From positions 1 to 5,380 of the forward strand of contig CAMTOW010000183.1 in the NCBI GenBank assembly GCA_947074245.1: a stretch of DNA of 5,380 nt, given 5' to 3'. Below, one piece after another: positions 1-5,380 of this stretch. Under the pieces are notes generated by a model that was not told the DNA's origin, did not search any database, and worked only from the letters and a program-made list of their open reading frames with translations. The stretch's first letter is position 1, and every line of letters starts with the position of its first letter. Made by a program: the position numbers and the translations under genes. The DNA is from an uncultured Bacteroidales bacterium. GTDB taxonomy: Bacteria > Bacteroidota > Bacteroidia > Bacteroidales > JAUNSR01.

Positions 1-131
1 GACCTCCCATTTGACGATATAGTTATAGATATCCGTAACTTCACAGACACTTTGTACTTCATAAGATTGTGTAAGACGCGAGGATCGCAAGGTGAAAGTA
101 TAAAACAAGCAATTGTCTTTATCGAATTCAT
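1..131 (-). CDS. Possible 5' part of an unrecognised gene leaving the left edge; frame uncertain
   Basis: A promoter-like motif lies just upstream at 158-151. Two minus-strand frames stay open to the window edge. The frame from the ATG at 131-129 gives 43 codons, but it is rich in ATA and reads poorly (MNSIKTIACFILSPCDPRV...). The frame one base earlier begins right after a TGA at 135-133 and has no ATA. Its product looks far more protein-like (EFDKDNCLFYTFTLRSS..., later YEVQSVCEVTDIYNYIVKW). That second frame has no ATG or GTG; its only candidate starts are TTG at 108-106 or 90-88. Re-reading the G of the ATG at 131-129 would join the start codon to it, so a one-base deletion in an original ATGGAATTC is possible. 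I do not recognise the product. The codon-aligned plus-strand frame (1-162) is also open but is rich in ATA and is probably the antisense shadow. A real gene here is likelier than not, but the start shown is provisional. Confidence 0.3.
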   Translation of the reverse strand, partial: MNSIKTIACFILSPCDPRVLHNLMKYKVSVKLRISITISSNGR

Positions 132-150
132 GTCAATAGATTTGCGAGTA

Positions 151-158
151 CAAAAGTA
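151..158 (-). promoter_or_regulatory. Bacteroidota -7 promoter element (TACTTTTG)
   Basis: Read on the minus strand this is TACTTTTG, a full match to the Bacteroidota -7 consensus TAnnTTTG. It is followed by TACTC, much like the other promoters in the window. No good TTTG is visible about 20 bp upstream, where the -33 element should be. Transcription would start near 146-144, about 14 nt before the ATG at 131-129. Its location between the end of the kinase gene and the left-edge reading frame fits a promoter for that frame. Confidence 0.45.
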
Positions 159-180
159 TTAATTAGTGATGGAATGGCTC

Positions 181-222
181 ATTAAGAAAGCACAATAAAT
201 CATTAGTTATGAATTGATTGTG
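181..222 (-). terminator. Weak hairpin terminator candidate after the PfkB kinase
   Basis: On the minus strand CACAAT (222-217) pairs with ATTGTG (196-191), and inner TCAT/ATGA pairs close a loop of about 5 nt. The fold is AT-rich and interrupted by small mismatches. It is followed by a pyrimidine-rich tail, CTTTCTTAAT (190-181). The kinase stop codon at 205-203 lies inside the hairpin, which is unusual but possible for a compact terminator. The T tract is imperfect, so this is only a candidate. Confidence 0.35.
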
Positions 223-1126
223 CGAATTCATCCGAAATATAGTTATCCATCTGTTCACATACGTTGTTGGCAAATCGGATTCCATACCCGACAATCTGAT
301 CCCAAACCTCTTCGGTCAGTGAGTTCAGATCCTCCAGAGTTACTTCATGACGAATCAATCCGTAAAGGATTCCGGCATTGAACGCGTCTCCGGCTCCGAC
401 CGGACTTACCGGAACAAACTCCGATACCGGATAATCTTTCGAAACGGATGGTGTACGCAGACAGATCCCTTTACCTCCGTCGGTGCAGATGAATACCGGA
501 CAATAAAACCGGATATGGTTCCGATAGATCTTATCTACGTCCTGCTCTTTATATATGATTCGGAAATCTTCGATCGACCCGCGCACCAGATCGGCGAACT
601 CCAGGTTCTCTATAATCGCCGGCATCACACGCAATACCTCCGATTCATGATTCTTTCTGAAGTTCGGGTCATAGAGCAGAATGGCCTTTCTATCCTTTGC
701 GAACGTCAATAAGTCGGTCAACGTAGATCGAATATTGGGATACAACGAATAAAACGAACCGTAGAGAATCAGGTCTCCCGAGTCGATGCGTGGCCATACA
801 ATGTCCAACCGGTCGTTCGGATAATTCTGATAAGTTTCCGTTTCCGTTTGATGCTGATCATCCATGAACACCAACGATACCGGCGATCTCCCGTCGTAAT
901 ACTGATATATGTGGGAGGTGTTCACACGATTCTCTTCCATAAAAGAAAGAATCATCTTTCCGATATGGTCGCGACCGATTTCACTGATCAACGTACTGTT
1001 CAGCCCCAGGCGTCCCAGACTGATCATGGTGTTGAATGCCGAACCGCCGGGAATTCCGCGTGTCGGCTGATTATCTTTAAACAGAACGTCGTAAACCGTT
1101 TCTCCGATTCCTAATATTTTACGCAT
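203..1126 (-). CDS. PfkB-family carbohydrate kinase (fructokinase/ribokinase-like)
   Basis: A cytoplasmic sugar kinase of 307 residues, the usual length for the ribokinase/PfkB family, which phosphorylates a sugar hydroxyl using ATP. The N-terminal strand GIGETVYDVLF (residues 6-16) carries the family's sugar-contacting Asp at D13. The diglycine switch of PfkB signature 1 is G27-G28 in PGGSAFNTMISLGRLG. DPNFR is at 153-157 and TDGGKG, near the nucleotide site, at 215-220. The second signature SPVGAGDAFNAG (241-252) has the anion-hole GAGD and the catalytic base D247. The ATG at 1126 precedes MRKILGIGE, the expected start of the first beta strand, and no Shine-Dalgarno is seen. The substrate cannot be read from sequence; fructose is a guess from the GETxxD-type N-terminus. 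The gene lies 76 nt downstream of the KdsD-like isomerase on the same strand, but a strong terminator intervenes and I see no TAnnTTTG promoter in the gap. Expression may rely on readthrough or an atypical promoter. Confidence 0.95.
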   Translation of the reverse strand: MRKILGIGETVYDVLFKDNQPTRGIPGGSAFNTMISLGRLGLNSTLISEIGRDHIGKMILSFMEENRVNTSHIYQYYDGRSPVSLVFMDDQHQTETETYQNYPNDRLDIVWPRIDSGDLILYGSFYSLYPNIRSTLTDLLTFAKDRKAILLYDPNFRKNHESEVLRVMPAIIENLEFADLVRGSIEDFRIIYKEQDVDKIYRNHIRFYCPVFICTDGGKGICLRTPSVSKDYPVSEFVPVSPVGAGDAFNAGILYGLIRHEVTLEDLNSLTEEVWDQIVGYGIRFANNVCEQMDNYISDEFAQSIHN

Positions 1127-1147
1127 GATGTGCTCGTTTTGGCTGAT

Positions 1148-1196
1148 AAAAAAACGCTAAGATGCAGGAATATGTTTATCCATGCATATCAGCGTT
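1148..1196 (-). terminator. Strong intrinsic terminator after the SIS isomerase gene
   Basis: Read on the minus strand, the arms 1196-1183 (AACGCTGATATGCA) and 1166-1153 (TGCATCTTAGCGTT) pair at 13 of 14 positions, counting one G-T wobble. The loop is 16 nt. The stem runs directly into a run of seven T (1154-1148). It begins 6 nt after the isomerase stop codon. Arms plus T tract make a textbook Rho-independent terminator in the minus direction. It lies 21 nt upstream of the kinase ATG, so it should reduce co-transcription of the two genes. Confidence 0.85.
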
Positions 1197-1202
1197 GTTT
1201 CT

Positions 1203-1814
1203 TTATTGTTCCGAAGAACTCTGTTTTCTTGATTTTTCTCCAAGGTATCCTCCGTGATGCCTTTTCGCGTATTGTTCGTTTGAGAACCGGATCGCGTGCA
1301 TCGTATTGACCACCAACAGGTCTCCGATCACCGTCATCATCGTTGTCGATGTGGTTGGCGTAAGACCCAGCGGACATACTTCGGCGGGATTGCCGGTATA
1401 AAGACACACGTCAGCTTCCTGTGCCAGCTCACTCGCCTCGTTTCCGGTGATTACGATGAAACGGATCTCCGGGTTCAATCGTTTCGCGAGTAGAGTCAGC
1501 TCAACGATCTCGCGGGTCTTTCCCGAATTCGAAATCAAAAGCATGATATCGTTTTTCTGAAGAACGCCCAAATCGCCGTGTTGCGCTTCGCTCGGATGCA
1601 GATAGATCGCCGGGGTTCCTGTCGAACAGAAAGTCGTCGCGATATTCATCCCGATCTGTCCCGCTTTACCCATGCCGCTGACTACGAGCTTACCTCCTTT
1701 ATTATGCACCTGCTCTACGATCATCGATACGGCTTTTTCATAATCGTCCGTAACGGGTAAGTTCATTATCGCTTGTGCCTCACGCTGGAGTATGGAGTGA
1801 ATTAGTTCTTTCAT
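1203..1814 (-). CDS. kdsD: SIS-domain D-arabinose-5-phosphate isomerase-like protein lacking CBS domains
   Basis: A 203-residue single-domain SIS protein, predicted to interconvert ribulose-5-phosphate and arabinose-5-phosphate in the cytoplasm, the first step towards Kdo for lipopolysaccharide. The sugar-phosphate isomerase core has VSGMGKAGQIG (45-55), HPSEAQHGDLG (73-83), ISNSGKTREI (94-103), CPLGLTPTTSTT (147-158) and a terminal YAKRHHGGYLG (182-192). Aligned by eye to E. coli KdsD, the reported catalytic residues K59, E111, E152 and H193 correspond to K50, E102, E145 and H186, all present. E. coli KdsD is about 328 residues with two C-terminal CBS domains. Here the chain ends after the SIS domain with a polar tail (KSRKQSSSEQ). 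Stand-alone SIS isomerases of this kind are known from Bacteroides, so this is probably the normal form and not a truncation. A 6-phospho-3-hexuloisomerase label is the main alternative, but the HGDLG and CPLGL motifs favour KdsD. The gene has its own divergent promoter at 1853-1846 and is followed by a strong terminator. Confidence 0.9.
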   Translation of the reverse strand: MKELIHSILQREAQAIMNLPVTDDYEKAVSMIVEQVHNKGGKLVVSGMGKAGQIGMNIATTFCSTGTPAIYLHPSEAQHGDLGVLQKNDIMLLISNSGKTREIVELTLLAKRLNPEIRFIVITGNEASELAQEADVCLYTGNPAEVCPLGLTPTTSTTMMTVIGDLLVVNTMHAIRFSNEQYAKRHHGGYLGEKSRKQSSSEQ

Positions 1815-1845
1815 TAATAAATTGTCAAGTTAAAAGAATACGCTG

Positions 1846-1853
1846 CAAAAGTA
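1846..1853 (-). promoter_or_regulatory. Bacteroidota -7 promoter element for the SIS isomerase (TACTTTTG)
   Basis: The minus strand reads TACTTTTGCAGC, a full match to TAnnTTTG with the CA-x-C extension typical of Bacteroidales promoters. The -33 element is weak: GTTAGG lies about where TTTG is expected. Predicted transcription start is near 1841-1839, giving a leader of about 25 nt to the ATG at 1814. The ten bases 1846-1855 are identical to 151-160, the other minus-strand promoter. Confidence 0.72.
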
Positions 1854-1861
1854 TTTATTTT

Positions 1862-1869
1862 TAATTTTG
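1862..1869 (+). promoter_or_regulatory. Bacteroidota -7 promoter element for the M16 peptidase-mnmA operon (TAATTTTG)
   Basis: TAATTTTG matches TAnnTTTG and is followed by TATCC. Transcription would begin near 1874-1876, leaving a leader of about 10 nt to the ATG at 1885 or about 19 nt to the ATG at 1894. No TTTG is visible at the -33 spacing. The element lies only 8 bp from the divergent isomerase -7 element. An in-frame TTG (1867-1869) falls inside this motif and is therefore unlikely to be the translation start. Confidence 0.62.
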
Positions 1870-1884
1870 TATCCTAACATAAAA

Positions 1885-3114
1885 ATGAGATACATGCAAT
1901 ATCTGCACTATACTCTTCCCAACGGATTGCGCATCATCCACATGCCTTCCGACTCGACCGTATCCTATTGCGGCTTCGCAGTCAATGTAGGTGCCAGGGA
2001 TGAACGATCCGACGAAGAAGGGATCGCTCATTTCGTGGAACACATGATCTTCAAAGGAACCGCGAAACGCCATTCATGGCACATCCTCAACCGAATGGAA
2101 AAAGTGGGTGGTGAACTCAATGCCTATACCTCCAAAGAAGAAACTTTCATATACTCTGTTTTCCTCAACGAACAATTCGAACGGGCTACCGAACTATTGT
2201 GTGACCTGGTTCAGAATTCCCGTTTCCCGGACAACGAAATCGAGAAAGAGGTTGATGTCATCATCGATGAGATCAATTCCTATCGCGACAATCCGCCCGA
2301 ACTTATTTATGACGAATTTGAGAACATGCTCTTCCACGATCATGCTTTGGGCCATAACATATTGGGATCCGAAGAATCGCTGGAAACGTTCCGCTCCGAA
2401 TCGGGTGTCGGATTCATCCGTCGGTGGTATCGTCCCGAAAATATGATATTCTTCTCTACCGGAAACATCCGTTTTGAAAAGATCATTCGTATTCTCGAAA
2501 AACTATTCACGGTCTCTTCCGGTGCATGGAGCGGACACGAGCGCACGGCTCCCGGAATCTATGTACCCGCTCATCAAAAAGTAGATAAAGATACCCATCA
2601 GGGACACGTCATCATCGGAAATCGCGCGTTCGATATGTTCGACAGACGCCGTACCGGTTTGGCTCTTCTCAACAACATCCTCGGAGGTCCGGGTATGAAC
2701 AGCCGTCTCAACATCAGCCTTCGCGAAAAACGGGGATACGTATACAATGTCGAATCGGTTTATACTCCTTATACCGATACGGGTATTTTTTCCGTGTATT
2801 TCGGATCCGACCCCAAAAAGATCGACCGTTGCGTCGACTTAATCCATAAGGAATTTAAGATTTTACGCGATAAGGCGCTCTCTTCCTCTCAACTCGAAGC
2901 GGCGAAACGACAGATAAAAGGTCAGATCGGCGTAAGTAGCGACAATCGCGAAAGTCTGACGATGGGTATGGCGAAATCTTTCCTTCAATACAATCGTTTC
3001 GATTCGTTGGAAGAAGCGTATGCCCGCATCGACGCGCTATCCGCTTCCGAACTGCTCGAAACGGCGAATCTTATTTTTGACGAATCCAAACTTTCATCAT
3101 TGATCTATGTCTGA
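1885..3114 (+). CDS. M16-family zinc peptidase (pitrilysin / processing-peptidase type)
   Basis: A 409-residue metallopeptidase with the two-lobed M16 half found in mitochondrial processing peptidase and bacterial PqqL/YmxG relatives. The inverted zinc motif HxxEH is H49-F-V-E-H53, with E52 as general base. The third zinc ligand is probably E129 in IIDEINS. GGELNAYTSKEET (75-87) is the usual block after the metal site. The C-terminal lobe has LGGPGMNSRL (266-275) and LREKRGYVYNV (279-289), which holds the Arg/Tyr substrate-binding pair (about R280 and Y287). The length fits an M16B subunit. Its substrate is unknown. No signal peptide is seen, so it is probably cytoplasmic. I chose the ATG at 1885 because A-rich sequence precedes it and it lies downstream of the -7 element. 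The ATG at 1894 (MQYLHYTLPNG) is an equally reasonable start, matching the short N-terminus of relatives. The stop overlaps the start of mnmA by 8 nt, so the two genes are co-transcribed and probably translationally coupled. Confidence 0.95.
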   Translation: MRYMQYLHYTLPNGLRIIHMPSDSTVSYCGFAVNVGARDERSDEEGIAHFVEHMIFKGTAKRHSWHILNRMEKVGGELNAYTSKEETFIYSVFLNEQFERATELLCDLVQNSRFPDNEIEKEVDVIIDEINSYRDNPPELIYDEFENMLFHDHALGHNILGSEESLETFRSESGVGFIRRWYRPENMIFFSTGNIRFEKIIRILEKLFTVSSGAWSGHERTAPGIYVPAHQKVDKDTHQGHVIIGNRAFDMFDRRRTGLALLNNILGGPGMNSRLNISLREKRGYVYNVESVYTPYTDTGIFSVYFGSDPKKIDRCVDLIHKEFKILRDKALSSSQLEAAKRQIKGQIGVSSDNRESLTMGMAKSFLQYNRFDSLEEAYARIDALSASELLETANLIFDESKLSSLIYV

Positions 3115-4150
3115 TAAAAAAGTGGTCCTGGGGATGAGTGGCGGAACCGACAGTTCCGTAGCGGCGATGATATTGCAAGAACAGGGATATGAGGTAGTCG
3201 GTGTGACGTTTCTTTTTCATGACGACGGAAAAGAACATCTCGATGACGCGCGCGCATTGGCTGAGCGGTTGAAAATCCGACACATCGTGTATGATGCACG
3301 TGAACTGTTCCGCGAAAAGATCCTTTCTTACTTCGTAGACGAATATATGGCCGGACGTACTCCCGTCCCATGCGTTCTTTGCAACAACTACCTGAAATGG
3401 CCTCTTCTGGCTCAGATTGCCGATCAGGAGGGTATTCGTCATATCGCAACCGGACACTATGTCCGCACAGTTCGTGACAACGGACGTATTCACATCACAA
3501 CGGGAATAGATCCCGATAAGGATCAGTCTTTCTTCTTATGGGGGCTGCCGGTTTCCATCCTCGAACGAATGCTTCTTCCATTGGGAGAAATGACCAAGAC
3601 TCAGGTTCGTGAATATGCGGCGGAACGTGGTTTTAAAAAAGTATCCGTAAAAAAAGATAGTCTGGGCGTATGCTTCTGCCCGGGTGATTACCGCGATTAT
3701 CTTCGCAAACAGATTGGAATCGACGCGATCAGCCCGGGGCATTATGTAAATGAATCCGGGAAGATAATCGGCAAACACGAAGGCTACCCGTTCTATACGG
3801 TAGGGCAACGTCGCGGTTTGGGAATGAATCTCCAGAAAGCGGTGTTCGTCAAAGAGATCGACGTGACCGGCAATCGGGTCGTTCTGGCTCATCTCGAAGA
3901 AATGTATAAGACGATCATGTATCTGGAAGATGTCCATGTCAATTATCCCGATGAAGTTTCCGATCGTACCGTAATCTGTAAAATCCGTTATCGCAAACAA
4001 CATACGCCTGCCCGTGTAGAATTCCTGCCGGATCGAAAAGCCAAAGTGACGTTTCTCGAACCCGTCAACTCCGTTGCTCCCGGACAGGCCGCCGCATTCT
4101 ATTTCGGCGATCTCATCCTCGGAGGCGGTATCATCTCCCATGCGGAATGA
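3107..4150 (+). CDS. mnmA: tRNA-specific 2-thiouridylase MnmA
   Basis: MnmA adenylates and then thiolates U34 of the tRNAs for Lys, Glu and Gln, giving the s2U part of the wobble modification. At 347 residues it is slightly shorter than E. coli MnmA (about 368). The N-terminal PP-loop MSGGTDSSVA (10-19) binds ATP. The first catalytic Cys is C92 in VPCVLCNN (equivalent to E. coli Cys102) and the second is C189 in GVCFCP (equivalent to Cys199). ATGHY is at 114-118, DKDQSFFLWGL at 137-147, KKDSLGVCF at 182-190 and GQRRGLGM at 233-240. The rest is the C-terminal beta-barrel, ending in LILGGGII. Two extra cysteines, C89 and C191, flank the catalytic pair. The start is the ATG at 3107 inside the end of the peptidase gene. 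No Shine-Dalgarno is visible, which is normal for this phylum. Bacteroides genomes often carry several mnmA copies, and this protein matches one of those Bacteroidota forms, so U34 specificity is likely but not proven. Confidence 0.96.
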   Translation: MSDKKVVLGMSGGTDSSVAAMILQEQGYEVVGVTFLFHDDGKEHLDDARALAERLKIRHIVYDARELFREKILSYFVDEYMAGRTPVPCVLCNNYLKWPLLAQIADQEGIRHIATGHYVRTVRDNGRIHITTGIDPDKDQSFFLWGLPVSILERMLLPLGEMTKTQVREYAAERGFKKVSVKKDSLGVCFCPGDYRDYLRKQIGIDAISPGHYVNESGKIIGKHEGYPFYTVGQRRGLGMNLQKAVFVKEIDVTGNRVVLAHLEEMYKTIMYLEDVHVNYPDEVSDRTVICKIRYRKQHTPARVEFLPDRKAKVTFLEPVNSVAPGQAAAFYFGDLILGGGIISHAE

Positions 4151-4166
4151 TAGGAATCTTTGCGTC

Positions 4167-4220
4167 TGGTTCTGATCATACGGATCGGTGATCCTCTCCG
4201 ATCCGATGCAAACCGTTTTT
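4167..4220 (+). terminator. Probable intrinsic terminator after mnmA
   Basis: CGGATCGG (4181-4188) and CCGATCCG (4198-4205) form a perfect 8-bp GC-rich stem with a 9-nt loop. The stem extends by CAT/ATG (4177-4179 with 4206-4208) past one bulged A. After an internal loop, GGTT/AACC (4168-4171 with 4211-4214) closes the base. A run of five T follows at 4216-4220. It starts 16 nt after the mnmA stop. The internal loop makes it less than ideal, but position, polarity and T tract fit the end of the peptidase-mnmA operon. Confidence 0.62.
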
Positions 4221-4379
4221 CAACTATTTCTTCTTTTCGGTTGTTGCTATAAAGGAACTTGCTTCCACTTCTCTCCTGATACGATACGGCTTACTCAATG
4301 GCATTATGGTTTCTCAATCATAAAATGCTGTATTCTCCGATTGGATTATGAATTATCATAAATCTAATTCAATACGGTT

Positions 4380-5380
4380 ATGCAATTACACCAAATCATC
4401 AAACAGATTGCTTGGGCTTCCCTTATTCTGGCAGCCCCTTTCAGCTCTCGTTCTCTTCAGGCTCAATCGGAGCCGCTCGTTCCCCATCTGACCGACAATA
4501 CCAAACAAGTGATCGTCCCGAAAGGCTTTATAACCGATCGCGTCAGCGATGGCATGATCCTGATTGCCGGAGGTGCCAACAACACGATTGCCTACATCAA
4601 CGACGAAGGCGATTATATCTTCGGATACGATTGGCACCCGACATCCAAAACCAGTTCGGTATCCAACAACTTCAACAATTCCGGATGTGTTGTCTTGAAC
4701 TCCGATAAAAAACATGTCATCCTGCATAAAGACGGAAGCGTCATGCCCCTCCCGCAAGAGTATATCAAAGTGAGCGACTTTTCCGACGGTATAGCATCCG
4801 TCCTGGTTCGGAATACCGATAAGAAAGGATATTCGGCATTCTTCATCGATATCGACGGAAATAAGGTACTGCCTTCTCTCAACAGCAGTGCGCAGAATGA
4901 TCCGTTAACGATCAGTCCGGTCGGAGCATTGAGTGAAGATCGTCGCGCCTACCAAGACATCTCCTCTTCCAAATGGGGATATGCCGATGGATCAGGGCAA
5001 ATCGTCATTCCGCCTCGTTTCGATCGTGTTGCCGATTTTCACGAAGGTCTTGCCGCGGTCTGCGAAAACAACCTTTGGGGATATGTGGATAACCAGGGAA
5101 ACTACGTAATCCAACCTCAGTTCAAAAAGCAGGGATACGACTTCAAAGAGGGTTTTGCCGTTGTTTGTCAAAAAGGATATTACTATTTTATCAATCCCGA
5201 AGGTGTTATCGTTACTCCCGAACCGGGATATGTCTCGGCAAGTAATTTCGAAGACGGCAGTGCGATTGTTGAACAAAAAGGAGACAAAGGATATGCCTAT
5301 CATACGATTGATAAGAATTTTCAGATCCTCGCCACTCCCGACAATCCCGATTTGAAAATAAAATCATTCGCCAATTTCTT
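4380..5380 (+). CDS. Exported WG-repeat protein, 3' end beyond the window
   Basis: The frame from the ATG at 4380 stays open for 333 codons to the window edge, so the C-terminus is missing. An in-frame TAA at 4365-4367 leaves this as the only ATG start. The N-terminus is a Sec-type signal peptide: K8, a hydrophobic stretch from I10 to F21, then cleavage probably after A28 or Q29 (SLQAQ|SEP). The second half has WG-type repeats of about 35 residues. WGY occurs at 199-201 and 233-235, with degenerate copies YYY (267-269) and GYAY (304-307). Each is paired with a block of the form [DN]F-x-[DE]-G-x-A-x-V at 219, 254 and 289. A more divergent copy (DFSDGIASV at 133, then FFIDIDGNKVL) lies further upstream, after a region of about 100 residues that I do not recognise. 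WG repeats form beta-rich folds of poorly known function, often in exported or surface proteins. No lipoprotein cysteine is seen near the cleavage site, so it is probably periplasmic or secreted. No TAnnTTTG promoter is evident in the 230-nt gap upstream. Confidence 0.9.
   Translation, partial: MQLHQIIKQIAWASLILAAPFSSRSLQAQSEPLVPHLTDNTKQVIVPKGFITDRVSDGMILIAGGANNTIAYINDEGDYIFGYDWHPTSKTSSVSNNFNNSGCVVLNSDKKHVILHKDGSVMPLPQEYIKVSDFSDGIASVLVRNTDKKGYSAFFIDIDGNKVLPSLNSSAQNDPLTISPVGALSEDRRAYQDISSSKWGYADGSGQIVIPPRFDRVADFHEGLAAVCENNLWGYVDNQGNYVIQPQFKKQGYDFKEGFAVVCQKGYYYFINPEGVIVTPEPGYVSASNFEDGSAIVEQKGDKGYAYHTIDKNFQILATPDNPDLKIKSFANF

Noticed and set aside
1..162. Plus-strand frame open from the left edge to a TAA at 160-162, which could be the 3' end of a convergent gene
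   Set aside because: It is the codon-aligned antisense of the better minus-strand frame, uses ATA and AGA heavily, and its stop overlaps a good minus-strand promoter motif. It cannot be fully excluded without sequence further left.
1867..1884. Upstream TTG start adding six residues (MYPNIK) to the M16 peptidase
   Set aside because: The TTG is part of the TAATTTTG promoter element and lies before the predicted transcription start; ATG codons at 1885 and 1894 fit the family N-terminus better.
3536..4141. A 201-codon minus-strand open frame inside mnmA
   Set aside because: It lies wholly antisense to a highly conserved gene, has no promoter motif, and shows no recognisable domain; it is a by-product of mnmA codon use.
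4301..4328. Hairpin GCATTATG / CAT-AA-AATGC in the gap before the WG-repeat gene
   Set aside because: The stem is short and AT-rich with a two-base bulge and no T tract; it does not resemble a known riboswitch or terminator.
4346..4361. Perfect inverted repeat TTATGA-ATTA-TCATAA upstream of the WG-repeat gene, a possible operator
   Set aside because: Six-base AT-rich arms are expected by chance in such a region, and no promoter could be placed next to it.

Overview
The window looks like chromosomal DNA from a member of the Bacteroidota, probably the order Bacteroidales. Three kinds of evidence support this. Gene starts are preceded by motifs of the form TAnnTTTG instead of E. coli-type -35/-10 boxes. 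Start codons lack clear Shine-Dalgarno sequences and sit in A-rich leaders. The proteins match Bacteroidales forms closely: a CBS-less arabinose-5-phosphate isomerase, an M16 peptidase, and an MnmA with PCVLCNN and GVCFCP motifs. The genus cannot be fixed from sequence alone.

Left edge (1-202): the minus strand has a promoter-like TACTTTTG, and an open reading frame then runs off the left edge. The frame with the most natural codon use has no ATG. It would be joined to the ATG at 131-129 by a single one-base shift, so the gene, if real, is partial and its start is uncertain.

Minus-strand pair (203-1814): a SIS-domain sugar-phosphate isomerase (KdsD-like) lies upstream of a PfkB-family sugar kinase. 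A strong intrinsic terminator separates them, so they are neighbours in order but not an uninterrupted operon. A weaker hairpin follows the kinase.

Divergent promoter region (1815-1884): back-to-back promoter motifs drive the isomerase to the left and a two-gene unit to the right. The -7 elements are only 8 bp apart, so the two promoters probably compete for RNA polymerase.

Plus-strand operon (1885-4150): a zinc peptidase of family M16 overlaps by 8 nt with mnmA, the tRNA U34 2-thiouridylase. A hairpin with a T tract follows mnmA.

Right edge (4380-5380): a signal-peptide-bearing protein with WG-type repeats is open to the window end. It is separated from mnmA by about 230 nt and has no recognisable promoter.

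The window is mostly housekeeping and envelope-related: Kdo precursor supply, sugar phosphorylation, proteolysis, tRNA thiolation and an exported repeat protein. I see no mobile element, CRISPR array, RNA gene or obvious novel multi-gene system. The points most worth checking are the extra cysteine next to the MnmA catalytic cysteine, the disrupted or unconventional start at the left edge, the terminator between isomerase and kinase, and the overlapping divergent promoters.
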